A DNA stretch of 64,000 bases from positions 980,435 to 1,044,434 of the forward strand of contig NW_005200250.1 of the NCBI RefSeq assembly GCF_000372725.1. Reading direction: 5' to 3'. The DNA is from Emiliania huxleyi CCMP1516. Taxonomy: Eukaryota; Haptophyta; Isochrysidales; Noelaerhabdaceae. Shown here in pieces: positions 11,018 through 22,900 of this stretch (the stretch's first letter is position 1; every line of letters begins with the position of its first letter). Both the position numbers and the translations under genes were made by a program. Under the pieces are notes generated by a model. It saw nothing but the letters and a program-made list of their open reading frames with translations. It did no database searches and had not been told where the DNA came from.

Positions 11018-11410
11018 GGCAGTTCTCGAGGGCGGCGTGGGGCGCGGCGCGCGCGAGAGCGCGGGCGGCGCTCCGGGCGGCGGCTGCGCGCCGTGACGGG
11101 GGCGGCCGAGGCGGGCTCTTGCCGCCAGGCGCAAGCGGCCGCGCGCACACTGTACTTGTGCGGGGGCAGAGGCACGCGTGATTGTTCCGGCGCAAAGCGC
11201 GTGTGTGTCGCCAGCTTGCGCGAGTCCTTGTCGGCCGTGGCGGCCGCCAGGGCTAAGGAGTGACCGTCAGAAAACACCTGCGTGGTGCGTGGACCGCTTC
11301 ACACCTCCCTCCGCCTCCTCGATCTATCTCGCGTCCACAGTGCACAGACCCCCACACCACAGTCTCCACACTGCACACACTTCTCACTTCATACGTGGCT
11401 GGGTTCACAG

Positions 11411-11516
<106 letters not shown>

Positions 11517-11573
11517 GCTCACCCACGCGCACTGGGCCTTGCACTTTGAATGCCGTGGGGCTCCTGTCGTCAG

Positions 11574-11632
11574 ACGTGGAGACGCGAGGGTTGCCCCCCC
11601 TTGCCCCACCACCTCGTGTGTGTGGAGAAGTT
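11574..11632 (+). repeat. Dispersed GTGGAGA element, copy 1 of 3
   Basis: Short interspersed element with core GCGAGGGTTGCCCCCC and tail TGTGTGTGGAGAAGTTT. Sister copies lie at 31192-31262 and 61169-61256. Copies 1 and 3 are associated with (CTTAC)n arrays. Confidence 0.7.
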
Positions 11633-11698
11633 TACCTTACCTTACCTTACCTTACCTTCACAGCGATTGTAGGAAAGTGTCGGGACCAAATCCCGGTC

Positions 11699-12228
11699 GC
11701 GGCCTTCCGACTCGCGCCTTCGCCTCACTGGCACTATTGTAGCCCTGGCCGGTGCGCGTGTGAAGTTGAAGTTCCGGAGTGAAAATTCGAACGCGTTCTC
11801 TCACGGTGACCAAAAAATGTCCACCTCAGAGGCACCTCCGGAGGCAGGCCGCCGCACGCCGGCGACACAGCTCCAGCTGTCAAACTGACCCGCAGCTCCT
11901 CTCAGAGCGGGAACTGTGACGAAAGTTGACTGAGGCGGTTGTCAGGAATCATCATACGGATCACATGGTGACTCTCTCATGACGGGAGACCGCCCGACCA
12001 CTCCTGGGTGGCACTGCCACCGGTGTCGCTCGACGTCCTGTCGACAGCGTGCCGACAGCGACACATACCATGTGGGACGCGTCGAGTATCGACCTCTACT
12101 GCTTACCCAGCCTTCGAGTGTATCCTGGCTGTGGTCCCACACCCACTGGTGTCCATCTCAGAGACCGCAGGAGGTCATGAGGGTCGATGGGAGTGCCAAC
12201 CCCAAAATGCCTAAAAACCCAGCCCAGT
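11699..12228 (+). repeat. About 530-bp dispersed repeat, copy A
   Basis: Matches 39000-39544 in the opposite orientation over its whole length with only scattered differences and a small indel near one end (beyond CCAACCCC). It contains no plausible ORF. No terminal inverted repeats were found. It is best described as a non-coding interspersed repeat or the remnant of a non-autonomous element. Confidence 0.85.
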
Positions 12229-12493
12229 ACAAACCCACACCGTCTTCTCTCCCACGGCTTTAGGTCCAGAGCCCTGGGTGGCACGGGTTGTGACATTTGG
12301 CGATTCCGCGTGTCGTTCCTGCCTCTGACGTTTGCAGCTCGAGCGAGGAGCACGAGAGTACGAGACGCAGGGCATCCAATGCGAGCGCACATTGTGCGTA
12401 GCCGCGGGCAGGTGGCAGAGCACGGCCGCACACCGGCTGTGGCGGCTCGAATGCCCCCGGCAGTAATGCTAGTCATTAACCTGCGTATTGGAA

Positions 12494-12540
12494 CCGCAGC
12501 AGGCTGCTGCTGCTGCAGCAGCAGCAGCCTGCTGCTGCCT
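12494..12540. repeat. CTG/CAG palindromic cluster
   Basis: GCTGCTGCTGCAGCAGCAGC centred on a PstI-like CTGCAG. It can fold back on itself. Confidence 0.7.
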
Positions 12541-12547
12541 CATTCAG

Positions 12548-13057
12548 TCAAGCCAGCGGCGCAGCGAGGCGTGCAGAATTCGCGCGGTTTGGTACCTCCT
12601 GAGGCTGAGCGCGTTCAGACCCGGTGACCGGAGTTGGATGGTTCGATGGAGCTCGCTGAGCTCCATCGAACCATCCATGGCCGGACGGCGGAGCGTGATG
12701 TGGTGAGCGGAGAGATGTACCGCAAGACCAAAAAAACACGGATTTGCCGATTGTCACGGAGAGATGTACCGCAAGACGAGAAAAACACCGATCTGACGCG
12801 ATGTCAAGCTGGAGGGCAATGTCGACGGCGGCCTCCTGCATCATCGTCTCGTCATCGCCAGTGGCTTGGTCTTCTGGGTCCGACCGGACGGCTCCACCGC
12901 CCAGCATCTGAGACATGAATTCTGGCACGTACGGCGGCAGCTCGGGCATCTGCCTCTGCCCCCTCGCCGCATCGACGAGCGCGCTCGTGTCAGCTCGCCG
13001 CTGCTCTTGGTGCCGCTGCTTGGCCGCCGCGCTCGCACTCGCTCCGCTCAATGACAT
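12548..13057 (-). CDS. Uncharacterised ORF, possible first exon
   Basis: The first about 85 residues look like a real protein (polar, PELPPYVPEFMSQMLGG, then an acidic QATGDDETMMQEAAVD stretch), starting at an ATG. The later part overlaps a 50-bp tandem duplication and a perfect hairpin and is probably not coding, so this may be an interrupted gene or a first exon. No family recognised. Confidence 0.3.
   Translation of the reverse strand: MSLSGASASAAAKQRHQEQRRADTSALVDAARGQRQMPELPPYVPEFMSQMLGGGAVRSDPEDQATGDDETMMQEAAVDIALQLDIASDRCFSRLAVHLSVTIGKSVFFWSCGTSLRSPHHAPPSGHGWFDGAQRAPSNHPTPVTGSERAQPQEVPNRANSARLAAPLA
12636..12676. repeat. Perfect 19-bp inverted repeat, 3-nt loop
   Basis: The arm GGATGGTTCGATGGAGCTC at 12636-12654 is exactly reversed and complemented at 12658-12676 around GCT. 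Confidence 0.9.
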
Positions 13058-16000
13058 CGTGAGGCTGCAACGGTCTGCGAGCTCCTTTCGCCCAGCGGGT
13101 CCACCACAGAGTTCTCCCTGTCATGTGCCCAAATGCGCCCGCCGTTTTTCGTCATACCCCCTTCGAAACCCGCCGACTTTGATTGGTTCCGATTCAACCT
13201 CACTCTCATCTTTATACTTACAGACACAAAACGTCAGATCTGTGCCACCCAGGGCTGGACCTAGTCGCCAGCGCTGGACCCAGTCCCACACAGACTCTGA
13301 GTGACACACTTGATCTCACTGTCACTCTCTGTCACGACTGAAACCGCCCCCAGGTCCCCACGACGCACGAGCCACGAGGGTCGGGCCCCCACACACTGAC
13401 AGCTCTGCACACTGCAGGGTCTGCAGCCGCGCCGGGCACGCGAGGTCGCCGTAGCCCGTACCGAGCGTACAGGCCAACCCCGCTTCGACTTCGAAAATGC
13501 TACGTGTACACCCGTGGCAGAGCGCTACAAGCCGCCGCCTCTCTCTGGCGCATCCACAGAGCCTCTAGGCCGTCACGACAGGGAGTCGCACGACACCGGC
13601 ACCGCTCACCGCCCATGGGACTGGCACTACAAAGGACACAGCAGATGGCCGTCGTCATCGAACAAGTCGATCTCTGCAAGATTTAGCCTCCCGAGCCGTA
13701 ATCCTCCCCCCGAAGGCCCGAAGGGGGCCAGCTCCGCGCGCTCGGCATCGCGCTCTCCTTTGCGCGCTTCGAAAATTCTTTTTCCGAAGCTTATAAATAA
13801 AGACACCAAACGAGGGGTGGGAGAAGGACAGGGTCCCCACCTGCACGAGCAGGATCTTGTAAGGACGATCAGGGACACAGGGGAGCGGGAGTGCACAAAT
13901 AGTTAGAGGCTGCGCAGGCCTCCCCCGGTATTTTATTGGTCGATACGAGTAGCTGAGCCGCGCATTATATGAAAACCCCAGAACGGGTCGGACACCGTCC
14001 CACCGTCGCCTCGCTACAGACGTCACGCCCCCGCGCGCGGGGTGGCGCGAGAGCGGAGAGGAGGCAGGAGCTGCTGCCGGGGCGCGTGGCCGCGCGTGTG
14101 TGTGGGCGCCCCCCCCCCCCCCGGCCGCGCCCCGGCCCCGCGCTAAGCGCTGTCAGCGGTGGGCCACCTCTCGGCTCACGCCGCTGACCCAAGCACCCAA
14201 CTGCATGCGTGGCGGCGCCGGCGGCGCAGTCAGAGTACAGAGAAGGAGAGAGTGTGCACAGGCTGTGCGCACCGCGATACCGCGGCCGGGACGGTGAGAG
14301 AGGCTCGCCATTCACCCGGCTCAGCGGCGAGTGGGAGGGCGGTGGCGGCGGCGGCGAGGCGCGAGGGCAGGCGGTGAAAGCGGTGGTGCGGACGGCGGGA
14401 TTGACAGGGGAGGCGGCGGCCATGAGCGGAGCGGCGGCGAGAGGGGGGCCCAGCGGCGAGGCGCGCCGGCGAGCGTAGAGCTGTCAAACGTTAAGAGCTG
14501 AACAGTGTTGCTAGTGTTAACAGTAACAACAGAACAACAGTTGGGCTCCCCAACAACATTAGCTAATGTTAGGCCAGCTGAACAACAATAAGGAAGGCCT
14601 ACCAGTGACCCACGACGATCTCCAGCGTCCAGTGCAGGTAATACCCGAAAATACCTGGAAATCCCCGGGTATTTTCGGGTTTTACCCGGGTTTTTTGGCA
14701 TTTTCTGCTTGCTGACCACTGAACAACAGTAACAACAGTAACAAACAGTAACAGCTTGGGCTGGGGGAGAACACTTGAACAACGTTGAGGATTTCAGCCA
14801 ACAATAGTGCAACTGTTAGGCCCAAAGTTAACGACAGCTCTAGGCGAGCGAGGCGCCCGCGCCATCAGCAGAGGGACGCCGCCGCGAGATGGAGGGCGGC
14901 GGTGACGGAGGCGAGGGGCGAGGCGGCGGCGGCGGCGGCGGCGGCGAGAACGGCGGCACCGAGTCTCGGTGAGCGGAGCGGCGGCGGGAGGAGGAGCAGC
15001 GGCGATCGCTCGCTGTTGAGCGCTGTTTTGAGCCTGGGATCCCATGCCACTGCGACCGGCGTGCCCGGGAACGGAGATCGCGCGCGCGCCGCATTCACGA
15101 CGCGCGCGCGATCTTCGCGGAGTCGGGTCCCCAGAGGGAAGCGGTCTTTTCGGCCGACGTCCAGCGGCGCGCAAGGAAGCAGGCGCAGCGCCGGCGGTGT
15201 CGCGCTGCATGGGCCAGCAGGGTGCAGTGGCGAGGGGCGGCGGGCTCGGACGTCCACCGAGTCGCTCCGCGCGCCAGGCGGAGCGCGCGCGCGGGCCAGG
15301 AGGCTCTCGGCAGGCTGAAGAGGTCGTGTGCACTTATTGCGGGGCGGGGCGGGGCGGATCCACTACCTAGGTAGTATTCGGCACGCCTCCCTATCTCCTC
15401 CCCCGAATCCTCCGCGAAGATCTCGACTCGCGTGCCCGTCTCGAGGATCACCTGACCCGCCTGCCTTGCTGCCTCGTCCACCATGAGCCGCTTCCGGCGC
15501 GACTTGACCGGCTCCGGCGCCTTCGGCAGCAGGTAGTTGGGCCCGCTCTCCTCCACCGCCGCGAGCACGACGGACGCGCTCAGGTGCTCCACCGCCCCCT
15601 CCTCGTCCGGCGGCGGCTCGAACGCCCTCATTCCCGCCTCGCGCTCGCTCCTCTCGCGGGCCGATCGCTCGTGGTGGGCGTTACGCCGGTCGACGCCGTC
15701 CCCGCGGTGCTCCGCGGTCGCCGCCTGCGGCGTCATCGCCGCCCAGGCGTCGCTAGCAGGGGCGTTCCGATGTGCTCCGATGTGTTACGACTCGCTCTCC
15801 AGCCCCTCCGCAGCTGTCACGCTTTTGGTCGAAGGGATACCCCCCCGCCCCCCCCCTCGACCCCCCCCTGACCCCCCCTGGACGCGTCCACCCTCCGTCC
15901 AATCGAGCCGATCCCTCTTTTACATACATAAATACCTCGGGAGGTATTTCTTTTCCCAAACTGACAGAAAGGATGGAAGAGGTGGTCGTCGAACTGCACG

Positions 16001-16583
16001 GCAATGTACACATCGCCGTATTCGACATCGTACACACCGAGGCGGGAAGGAAGGCGAGGGCAGGAGAGCTTAGGGCAATGTATGTAGAGGGAGAAGAAGA
16101 GGTGACATGTCCAAGAACTAAGCAGAAGGTGATGAAGCGAAAGGTTGTCCGAGGGGGGCAATTAGAACGGCGGCGGCGGAAAGGGGGCGAGAAATTAATA
16201 AGAGACGAGGGGTAGATATGAAGGCAGTGGAGAAGCTGCTACAGCTGACACAGCCCGAGTCGGGGGGGCAACCTACACCGCGCGAGAGAGCGGCACGATT
16301 GAAGGAGGTGCTCACATGGGCGCCGGGCGAGTTATCAGCCCCCCCCTGCGGCCATTCGGCGAATAAAGTTTATCGAAACGGCTTCTTGAAACCCGGCTGG
16401 TCGTGTGCCGATTTCGCTCAATGTCGAGCCGTTTAGCCGCCCAAGCACCCGCCCCGCGCTCGGCCTCGTGGCATCTCTGCGCGCATGATAGCGCGTGATA
16501 ATCCAAGGGAATTAGTTTGCGTCCGTCCATCGTCTTCGTGGACTCCGTCCTCGTGACGCCCGCACCCCACACGGCCACGAGGC
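13058..16583. other. Repeat-rich interval with weak ORFs only
   Basis: Contains a hairpin built on ACCCGAAAATACC (14643-14683), a run of AACAACAGT-like repeats (14500-14790) and GGC repeats (14920-14945). A minus-strand frame at 15095-15736 has a stretch that reads like protein (SGPNYLLPKAPEPVKSRR and VILETGTRVEIFAEDSG) and a plus-strand frame at 15973-16215 is Lys/Glu-rich; both are unidentified and may be exons of a gene I cannot assemble. Confidence 0.4.
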
Positions 16584-17245
16584 CTATTTAGCTTTGAGCT
16601 CCACCTGCAGGTCGCCCCGCGAGGTGTGGTCGAGGTACAAGTAAACCTCGATCCACTCGGTGAAGAAGCCACCCGTAGCGCCAACCTCGAGTGTGTGGAC
16701 CAGGGTTGTGCCGTCGTGAGGGACGGTGGACGCAGGCGCCGGTTGCGCACAGTAGCCCCAGCTCTCGCCCTGCCTGGCAGGCCGCATCCATCACGTAGCA
16801 CCACTCTTCCGCGCTGCCGTCGGGGCGACCGCAAAAGTTCTCCACCGGCGAATCGGGCAGATCGGTCTTGGTCCAGGTCTGCTTGCAGACGCAGCCCGCC
16901 ATGGTCAGGGGGAGGCGGAACTTGGACATCCCGTGCGCCTCAATGAGCACCTCCGGCCCGCCACGGTTCCCACGACTGCGCTGCCTCCACCGCCGCCTGC
17001 GCGTCCACCATCCCAAATCCGTACTTGGCATTGTGGTGGTAGCCCGCCTCATTCGTGGTCCAGCCCTCGTCGTCCGGATCCGTCATGTAGGACGTCTGGG
17101 CGAGGATACCCTGAACGTCGCGATACGTGAGCTGCGGAGCCGCCTCGAGCATAAGCGCCACGACACCAGACGCGACGGGACACGCGTACGACGTCCCCTG
17201 CCCCTGGGCTGCGCAGCCGCCGCCGTTCGCCGCCACCATCTCTCC
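16584..17245 (-). pseudogene. Relic of kexin/furin-like subtilase with P-domain
   Basis: The part present encodes the end of a peptidase S8 domain, with the catalytic-Ser motif GTSYACPVASGVVALML, then LTYRDVQGILAQTS, a Cys-rich segment (GCVCKQTW...NFCGRPDG...EEWCYVMDAAC) and the start of a proprotein-convertase P domain (EWIEVYLYLDHTSRGDLQ). Asp and His active-site regions are not found upstream, the reading frame shifts by one base near 16784 (a surplus G in CAGGCAGGG), and the P domain stops after about 35 residues. An acceptor-like CTGGCAG precedes 17245 and an intron probably lies near 16970. The signs favour a truncated, decayed copy; missing upstream exons in another part of the genome are unlikely but a sequencing error could explain the single frameshift. 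Confidence 0.65.
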
Positions 17246-18105
17246 TGCCAGCGGCGCACGCGGCGCAGTGGAGAGGTGCGGGCGAGGCTGGTGCGCTGCC
17301 CGCGCGGCGCTCCACCGGTCGCAGCGCGCCAGCCTCGCCCGCCACGCCATGCCAGCAGCCGGGCGCGCGCGGGAGAGGTGCAGAGCTGGCGCGCGGCGGG
17401 TCATGGTCGCCGAGATCTGGACGCGCAGGACCGCCCGGACGGCGAGGCTCGAGCGAGCGCCTGTGTGGAGGTCGAACGGCGTGTGGGAGGGCGGTGGGCC
17501 GCGAGAGAGTCGCGCAGCCCCGCGTGTGTGGACCTGTGGCGCTTCGGGTGGCGTACCGGGCCGTCAGAGGCAGATACGTGGCGCAGCGAGTGCGAATACA
17601 TGCAATAATTTGCACGCACCGTGCCGAGCCGACCCGCGTGCACATTCGGAGCACCTCGAGGCGGCGCGAGAGGCGGTGTGTCGAGGTGCCGCGGCCCGCC
17701 GCTGCAGCGTGTCGAAACGGCGCTCTCGGAGGCGCCGCGGTGGCGGCCGAGCGCGCGGGATCGGCGAGAAAATTTGACGGCGAGCCGGCCGTGGGCCCGG
17801 ACGAAGGCGCCGCCGGCTCGGATTGAGTTCTGTGGCATCAGGGGCGCCTCCAGCACTCAAGACAGTAGCACGCTGTTTCTGTCTTGGCCGCCACTGACGC
17901 GAAAATCCTATCTCGCGCCCTCGTTGGGTAGTCAGCGAGACCCTGGCCGTCCGTCCTCCCGTCCGTCGCAGCCGATCCGGCCGTTTAGTCGTCAAGCCCG
18001 CGGCCGACAGGCACACGGCTCGCAAAATGTATCACCGCCGCCCGCCCAAGCCCCAACCCGCCGCACGCGCGGCGGCATCGCACGCGCGCCGCACGCGCCG
18101 CCCCC

Positions 18106-18525
18106 GTGCCTCTCGCCCACGCGCGCGTTCCGCCCGGCTGTTCTCGCGCCGCCAGGGGGCTCTTCTCAAGGAAGCGGAACCTGAAGAAGGATGACCAGGA
18201 GCTGCCGCTACCTCCGGGTAATAGCGCGGCCGGCGCCAAGATCTTCAAGGCGAAGTGCAACACCTGCCACACGTGCAATGAGGGTGGCCCCAACAAGCAG
18301 GGCCCCAACCTGTTCGGCGTGATCGGCCGCCAGTGCGGCCAGGTGCAAGGGTTCAAGTACACAGGGGCCAGCAAGAACTCGGGCATCCAGTGGTCCAACC
18401 AGACCCTCGTCGCCTACCTGGAGAACCCGAAGAAGTACATCAAGGGCACCAATATGGCCTTCCCCGGCTTCAAGAAGGACCAGGACCGTGTCGATGTCGT
18501 CGCGTACCTCAACACCATGAAGTAA
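18106..18525 (+). CDS. Cytochrome c
   Basis: Soluble c-type cytochrome that carries electrons between complex III and complex IV in the mitochondrial intermembrane space. Haem-binding CxxCH is seen as CNTCH, followed by QGPNLFGVIGR, the GFKYT segment, KKYIKGTNMAFPG with the axial Met, and the C-terminal DVVAYLNTMK. The mature part starts near KKDDQELPLPPG (about 18187). The frame has no in-frame ATG before it (18106 is GTG), so the first codons probably lie in a short upstream exon ending before an AG near 18180-18190; the true start is not settled. Length of the core matches the family. Housekeeping gene; no disruption. Confidence 0.95.
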   Translation: MPLAHARVPPGCSRAARGLFSRKRNLKKDDQELPLPPGNSAAGAKIFKAKCNTCHTCNEGGPNKQGPNLFGVIGRQCGQVQGFKYTGASKNSGIQWSNQTLVAYLENPKKYIKGTNMAFPGFKKDQDRVDVVAYLNTMK

Positions 18526-19554
18526 GGTACGGACCCGACCGGTCGGGCGGCAGTGTCGCAAGGGCTGCGACGCGCCGCCTGGCGGCCCGGGTGAGTGGTG
18601 CAGCCCTTGGGCTCTAGTGCACCCCTTCCAGGCCCGGGGCTCACCTTCACCGTGGGAAGGTGGGATTCCGGGTCACGTAAGGAGGGACAAGCGGGCCGAC
18701 GCGGATGCACCCCACTGTCGATATACAATACCCGCCGCCTGTTAGTCAATCGAGATTTCTATGCCGTATGGTGTACCTGTGTTGGTGCCAGTGCGCGCCA
18801 GTCCCGTGCCCAGTGTTGTGCGAGGGAGTTTGCGTAGGTTAGGTAGTTTGGTTGTAAAATTCTATGCCGTGAAATGTGTGATCGCGAGCCAGCCGTGGTC
18901 GCGTTTCAGTGTCCAAGGCGGGACGAAAGCTCGAGCCTCCCGAGCACAGCCGGCACCGACGAGCAACGACGAAGGCCTCGCGTCCTTCGCGCAGCGTGCC
19001 GATCGCCGCAGTCGCGTGCTGCGCAGGCTTCGATTCCGGATACTCCGCAGAGACTGCGCGCTCGATTCCGGACTGCGCGCTCGACGGCGGGCGGCAGAGC
19101 CACTGCCAGCCGTGATGACGGCCGCCACTGGGACGCGTGCACCCTTGACGGAGCCACCTTCGGTGGCTGTGGTCGAGGACCGCTTCGACGACGAGAGCTT
19201 CGAGCTACCGTACCAGTAGCATCGGCCCCGTTGGCGTTTGTGCATGCGACGCCCCTCCCGTCGCTGCCTCTGCGGGCGCTGCCATTCGCGGTCGCCTACG
19301 CGCCCGCGGCTCCGGCGTGGCTGCTGGCGACGCCCCCGCCCTCGCCTCCGGTGCGCGGGCCTCCGGGGAGAGAGGGGGAGATCTCCTGAGATGAGGGGGA
19401 GATCTCCTGAGATCGGATAGTCCGGCCAGAGCTGAGCGTTTCTAAGGTCAGGAGCAGCACCCGAGCCAAATGAGCGTTTCACGTCGTTCCACGAGGCAGG
19501 GCCAGGCGAAGAACGCAGGGCCCTGCGAAGAACGCCGGGGCCCTGCGAAGAAGG
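18526..19554. other. Intergenic, no supported gene
   Basis: Overlapping open frames only. A short tandem of GAGATCTCCTGAGAT units occurs at 19376-19412, resembling the GAGATC-type repeats seen in two introns of this window. Confidence 0.4.
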
Positions 19555-19889
19555 ATGGCGTGGCTCCTCTCGCCGACGTTCCACGTGCACTTCGTCGCCG
19601 ACAAGGACGAGCCGGCGCTGAAACGCCTCGGCGCGGCCTACAAGCTGACGTCGACAGACCTGGGCAACATGCGGCAGCTCCTCGGCTGGCGGGAGGTTGG
19701 CCAGGACGGCCGCGTCGGCAAAGGCCTTTGCAAAGGGTTTACGCTGCTCGAGCGCGTCGTCTGGATGCGCTGTGATGGGCCCGCCCGCGGCTGCAGCTCT
19801 CGGAGAGTGCGGAGGGCGTGAGCATCCACGACCTCATCCAGCTGCCGACCGGGCCAGCGGCGTCGCCTTCATTTGCTCCGCCGCCCCAG
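19555..19889 (+). CDS. Probable 5' exon(s) of the RNA-binding protein gene
   Basis: An ATG at 19555 opens a protein-like frame (SPTFHVHFVADKDEPALKR, then TSTDLGNMRQLLGW). A frame change within 19755-19795 is followed by SESAEGVSIHDLIQLPTG and a donor-like CCCCAG|GTGAGC at 19889. This suggests one or two 5' exons spliced to the large frame at about 19975. The exact junctions could not be fixed, and it could also be a separate small gene. Confidence 0.4.
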
Positions 19890-19974
19890 GTGAGCAGCCT
19901 GCACCCGTCATCAGCAACCCCCACACCGTAACCTCTCCTCCTCCCTTGCGTGCACAAGGCCGACTTTACGGGAG

Positions 19975-22900
19975 CTCTCTTTCCCGCGCGGCATGGAGTT
20001 GGGCGTGCCGGCTCGTCCAACAAAGTTGCCGATATTCGCGTTCCCAGAGCCAGCCTCTGCTCCTGCCGCCGCCGCTGCTGCTCCCGCTCCTGCCGCCGCC
20101 GCTGCTCCTGCTGCTGCGGCCGTGCCCGCTCCTTCCACCGGCACCGCGTGCGCTCCCGCTGCTTCCGCCAGCGGTCCTGTGGAGCTCGACAGGCGTGACG
20201 AGCGGCGGGCGGCGGGGCACGCCCGAGCGTCCATCGGCTCAGGAGGACTGGATCGCCCGGGCAGGCCTGCGATCGGCCTGGCGTCAGGACTGAAGCGCGC
20301 GCTCTCACAAGCTGTGCCGCCGCCCTCGCCGCCGGGGTGCCTCGCCTCTGGATTGAAGAGCGCCCTATCGCAGTCTATGCCGCCGCCCGCGCCGCGCCAG
20401 CCTCCGGCGCCCTCTTCTGGGTTCACCGCCTCGGAGTTCCTTGGCAGCTTCGACTTTCTTAGCGCTGCGGCGGCGGGCCTCCGGCCCTCTCCCACCAGGT
20501 CCGACCCAAACGCTGCCTCGGCGGGCCTCCGGCCCTCTCCCACCAGGTCCGACCCAAACGCTGCCTCGGCGGGCCTCCGGCCCTCTCCCGCCGCGTCCGA
20601 CCCAAACGCTGCGGCGGCGGGCCTCCGGCCCTCTCCCGCCGCGTCCGACCCCGACGCCGCGATGGGGCGGCTGACACAGCCCGCCGGCTACAGCCCTCTC
20701 ATTGGTGGCGTGCCTCCACGCAAGCCCGCCTTCTGCAGCGCCCTCGCGTCCTCGCGCGAGGACACCTATGCGCGCGGCCAAGCGGATCTGCCCGACGACC
20801 CGCGCAAGCCAGCCGCAGTGGTCGGGGGCAGCATCGGCAGCAACAGCAGCGGTGGCGGCCCCCCTGTGGCCGCGGCAGTGGGACCGGCAGCGCCAGCCGT
20901 CGTTGTCCACGCAGAGGCGGCGACAGCGGCGGCGGCTGCTACCGAGGCGGCTGCTACCGAGGATCACGCGGCCGCGCTCACGGCGACGGCCGAGTACCTC
21001 ACGACCAACCAATCTTTCGGGCCAGCGCTCGAGGTGCTCAAGGCCGCCGCGGTCGGCCCCGCGCCGCTGCCGCATGTCGTGGCGGCGGTGCGCCGCCTCG
21101 TCGGGGAGGAGCGGAGCGGTGTGATGGTGTATGTGCGAAACAAACACGGCACCGCGCTACGGGCGCTGGTTCGCAGCGTGCTCGGCGCGGCCCTCGAGGA
21201 GGGCAAGCAGGTGACCAATGCGCAGCAGTGGTCTTACCCGTTTCTGGCCCGGACGGTCAAGTTGCCTCGGCTGGAGGATTATTTGCGCGCGTACCCGTCC
21301 CACTTTCGCGTTGACGACCCGACTGCGAGTATCCAGGCTCCACAGTGCCGAGTGGACACTCTCCTCGTGCAGCGCGGCCACTGCAAGGCGAAACACGATG
21401 CGAAGAAGCTCGTCAAGGCCGGGCACGTGTGGACCGACGGTGAGGTGGTCAAGTACCCCGGGCAAAAGCTGCCAGGCGACGCGCCTCTTTCTCTCACTCT
21501 CGGCGGCAAGCAGTATCTCCAGGCGTCGGCCCTGGCCACGGGCTCGACCGCATGGGAAAAGCGCCAGAACGCTAGGCTGGACCCCAGCGCACACAAGTTG
21601 CAGGCGGGCATTGTGTCGGAGGCGGCGACTGCGGAGGCGGCGACTGCGGAGGCGGCGACTGCGAAGGAGGCGACGGCGGGGGCGGCCAAGGCGGGGCGGA
21701 AACAGCGGCGGCCAGAAAAGCGCAACCGGGAAGCGCAAAAGCGGTTTTTGGCGGCGGCGGAAGCGGCGGCGGCGGAGCAGGCGGCGGCAGAGCAGGAAGC
21801 GGTGGATGACGCGGCGTTTGAGGAGGCGTCGTGTTTCGCATCGTGGCCAGAGACGTGTCTCTGGCCGCAGTCTCTGTCGGAGTCTCCTCCATCGCAGGCC
21901 CCGCCACCGCCGCAGCTCCCGCCGCCGCTGCTAGTCCCGCCGCCGTCACAGCTCCCGCCGCCGTCGCTGGTGCCTCCGCCGTCGCAGCTCCCGCCGCCGT
22001 CTCTGATTCCACCGCCGTCTCTCTTCCCTCCGCCGCCACAACCGCCGCAGCCGCCGCAGCCGCCGCAGCCGCCGCAGCCGCCGCAGCCGCCGAGCATTTC
22101 AGCACCGCCCGGGGTTGGCGGCGGATGCGGCCCCGCAGCGGGGAAGAAGCTCGGCTTCGCCAAGCCCATCCTCGGCATCTTCAAGCAGGCGGTGGAGAAG
22201 CAGGCCGCGGCGGAGATGGGACTCGAGCTTGAGGGTCCTCTCCACCCGGCGGGGCTGTTTGACCGCCGCTCTCGCTCGCCGGACCGCTGCTCTCACTCGC
22301 CCAGCCGGCGCTCGCCAGACCGCCGCCGGCGCTCGCCAGACCGGCGCTCCCGCTCGCCCGGCCGGCGCTCGCCAGACCGCCGCCGGCGCTCGCCGGACCG
22401 GCGCTCCCGCTCGCCCGGCCGGCGCTCGCCAGACCGCCGCCGGCGCTCGCCGGAGGCGATCGAGAACGCCAAGGCGATGCTCGCGGCGCGCACGATGGGC
22501 GCCGGCCCGCTCGGCCAGCTGACCGGCGGCAGCATCGCCCCGCCGCTCGCAGCGCCCATGCAGCCAGCTGCTCGCGGCCCGCCTCCGGAAGAGCCGCCGC
22601 CGCCGGCGGGCAAGATGACGGGGACGGCCAAGCGCTTCGACATGGAGCGCGGGTTCGGCTTCATCGTCCCCGACGACGGGGGCGAGGACATCTTTGCCCA
22701 CGGCAGCGCGCTGACCGACGGCAATGCGCTGCGCGAGGGTGCGCGTGTGTGCTTCCGCAAGACGTACGACCCGGTCAAAAACAAGGCGGCGGCGGAGGAG
22801 GTGACGGGCGCGTACATTGATCCGATGCGCGCGCCGCCCCGCGGCATGGGTCCCGTCCCGCCGGGCATGGGAGGCGCCCCTCGCGGGCCGCCTCTGGGCG

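Noticed and set aside
11641-11700. tRNA-like (SINE) head near GGGACCAAATCCC
   Set aside because: The loop length does not fit a T-arm and no matching A box or acceptor stem was found.
17280-17345. Inverted repeat GAGGCTGGTGCGCTGC / GCAGCGCGCCAGCCTC as a regulatory hairpin
   Set aside because: Imperfect, GC-rich and located upstream of a decayed gene; such pairs are frequent at this base composition.
20365-21147. Long minus-strand frames under the RNA-binding protein gene (also 21157-23105)
   Set aside because: Antisense shadows of a strongly supported plus-strand frame, with Arg/Ala-rich composition typical of such shadows.
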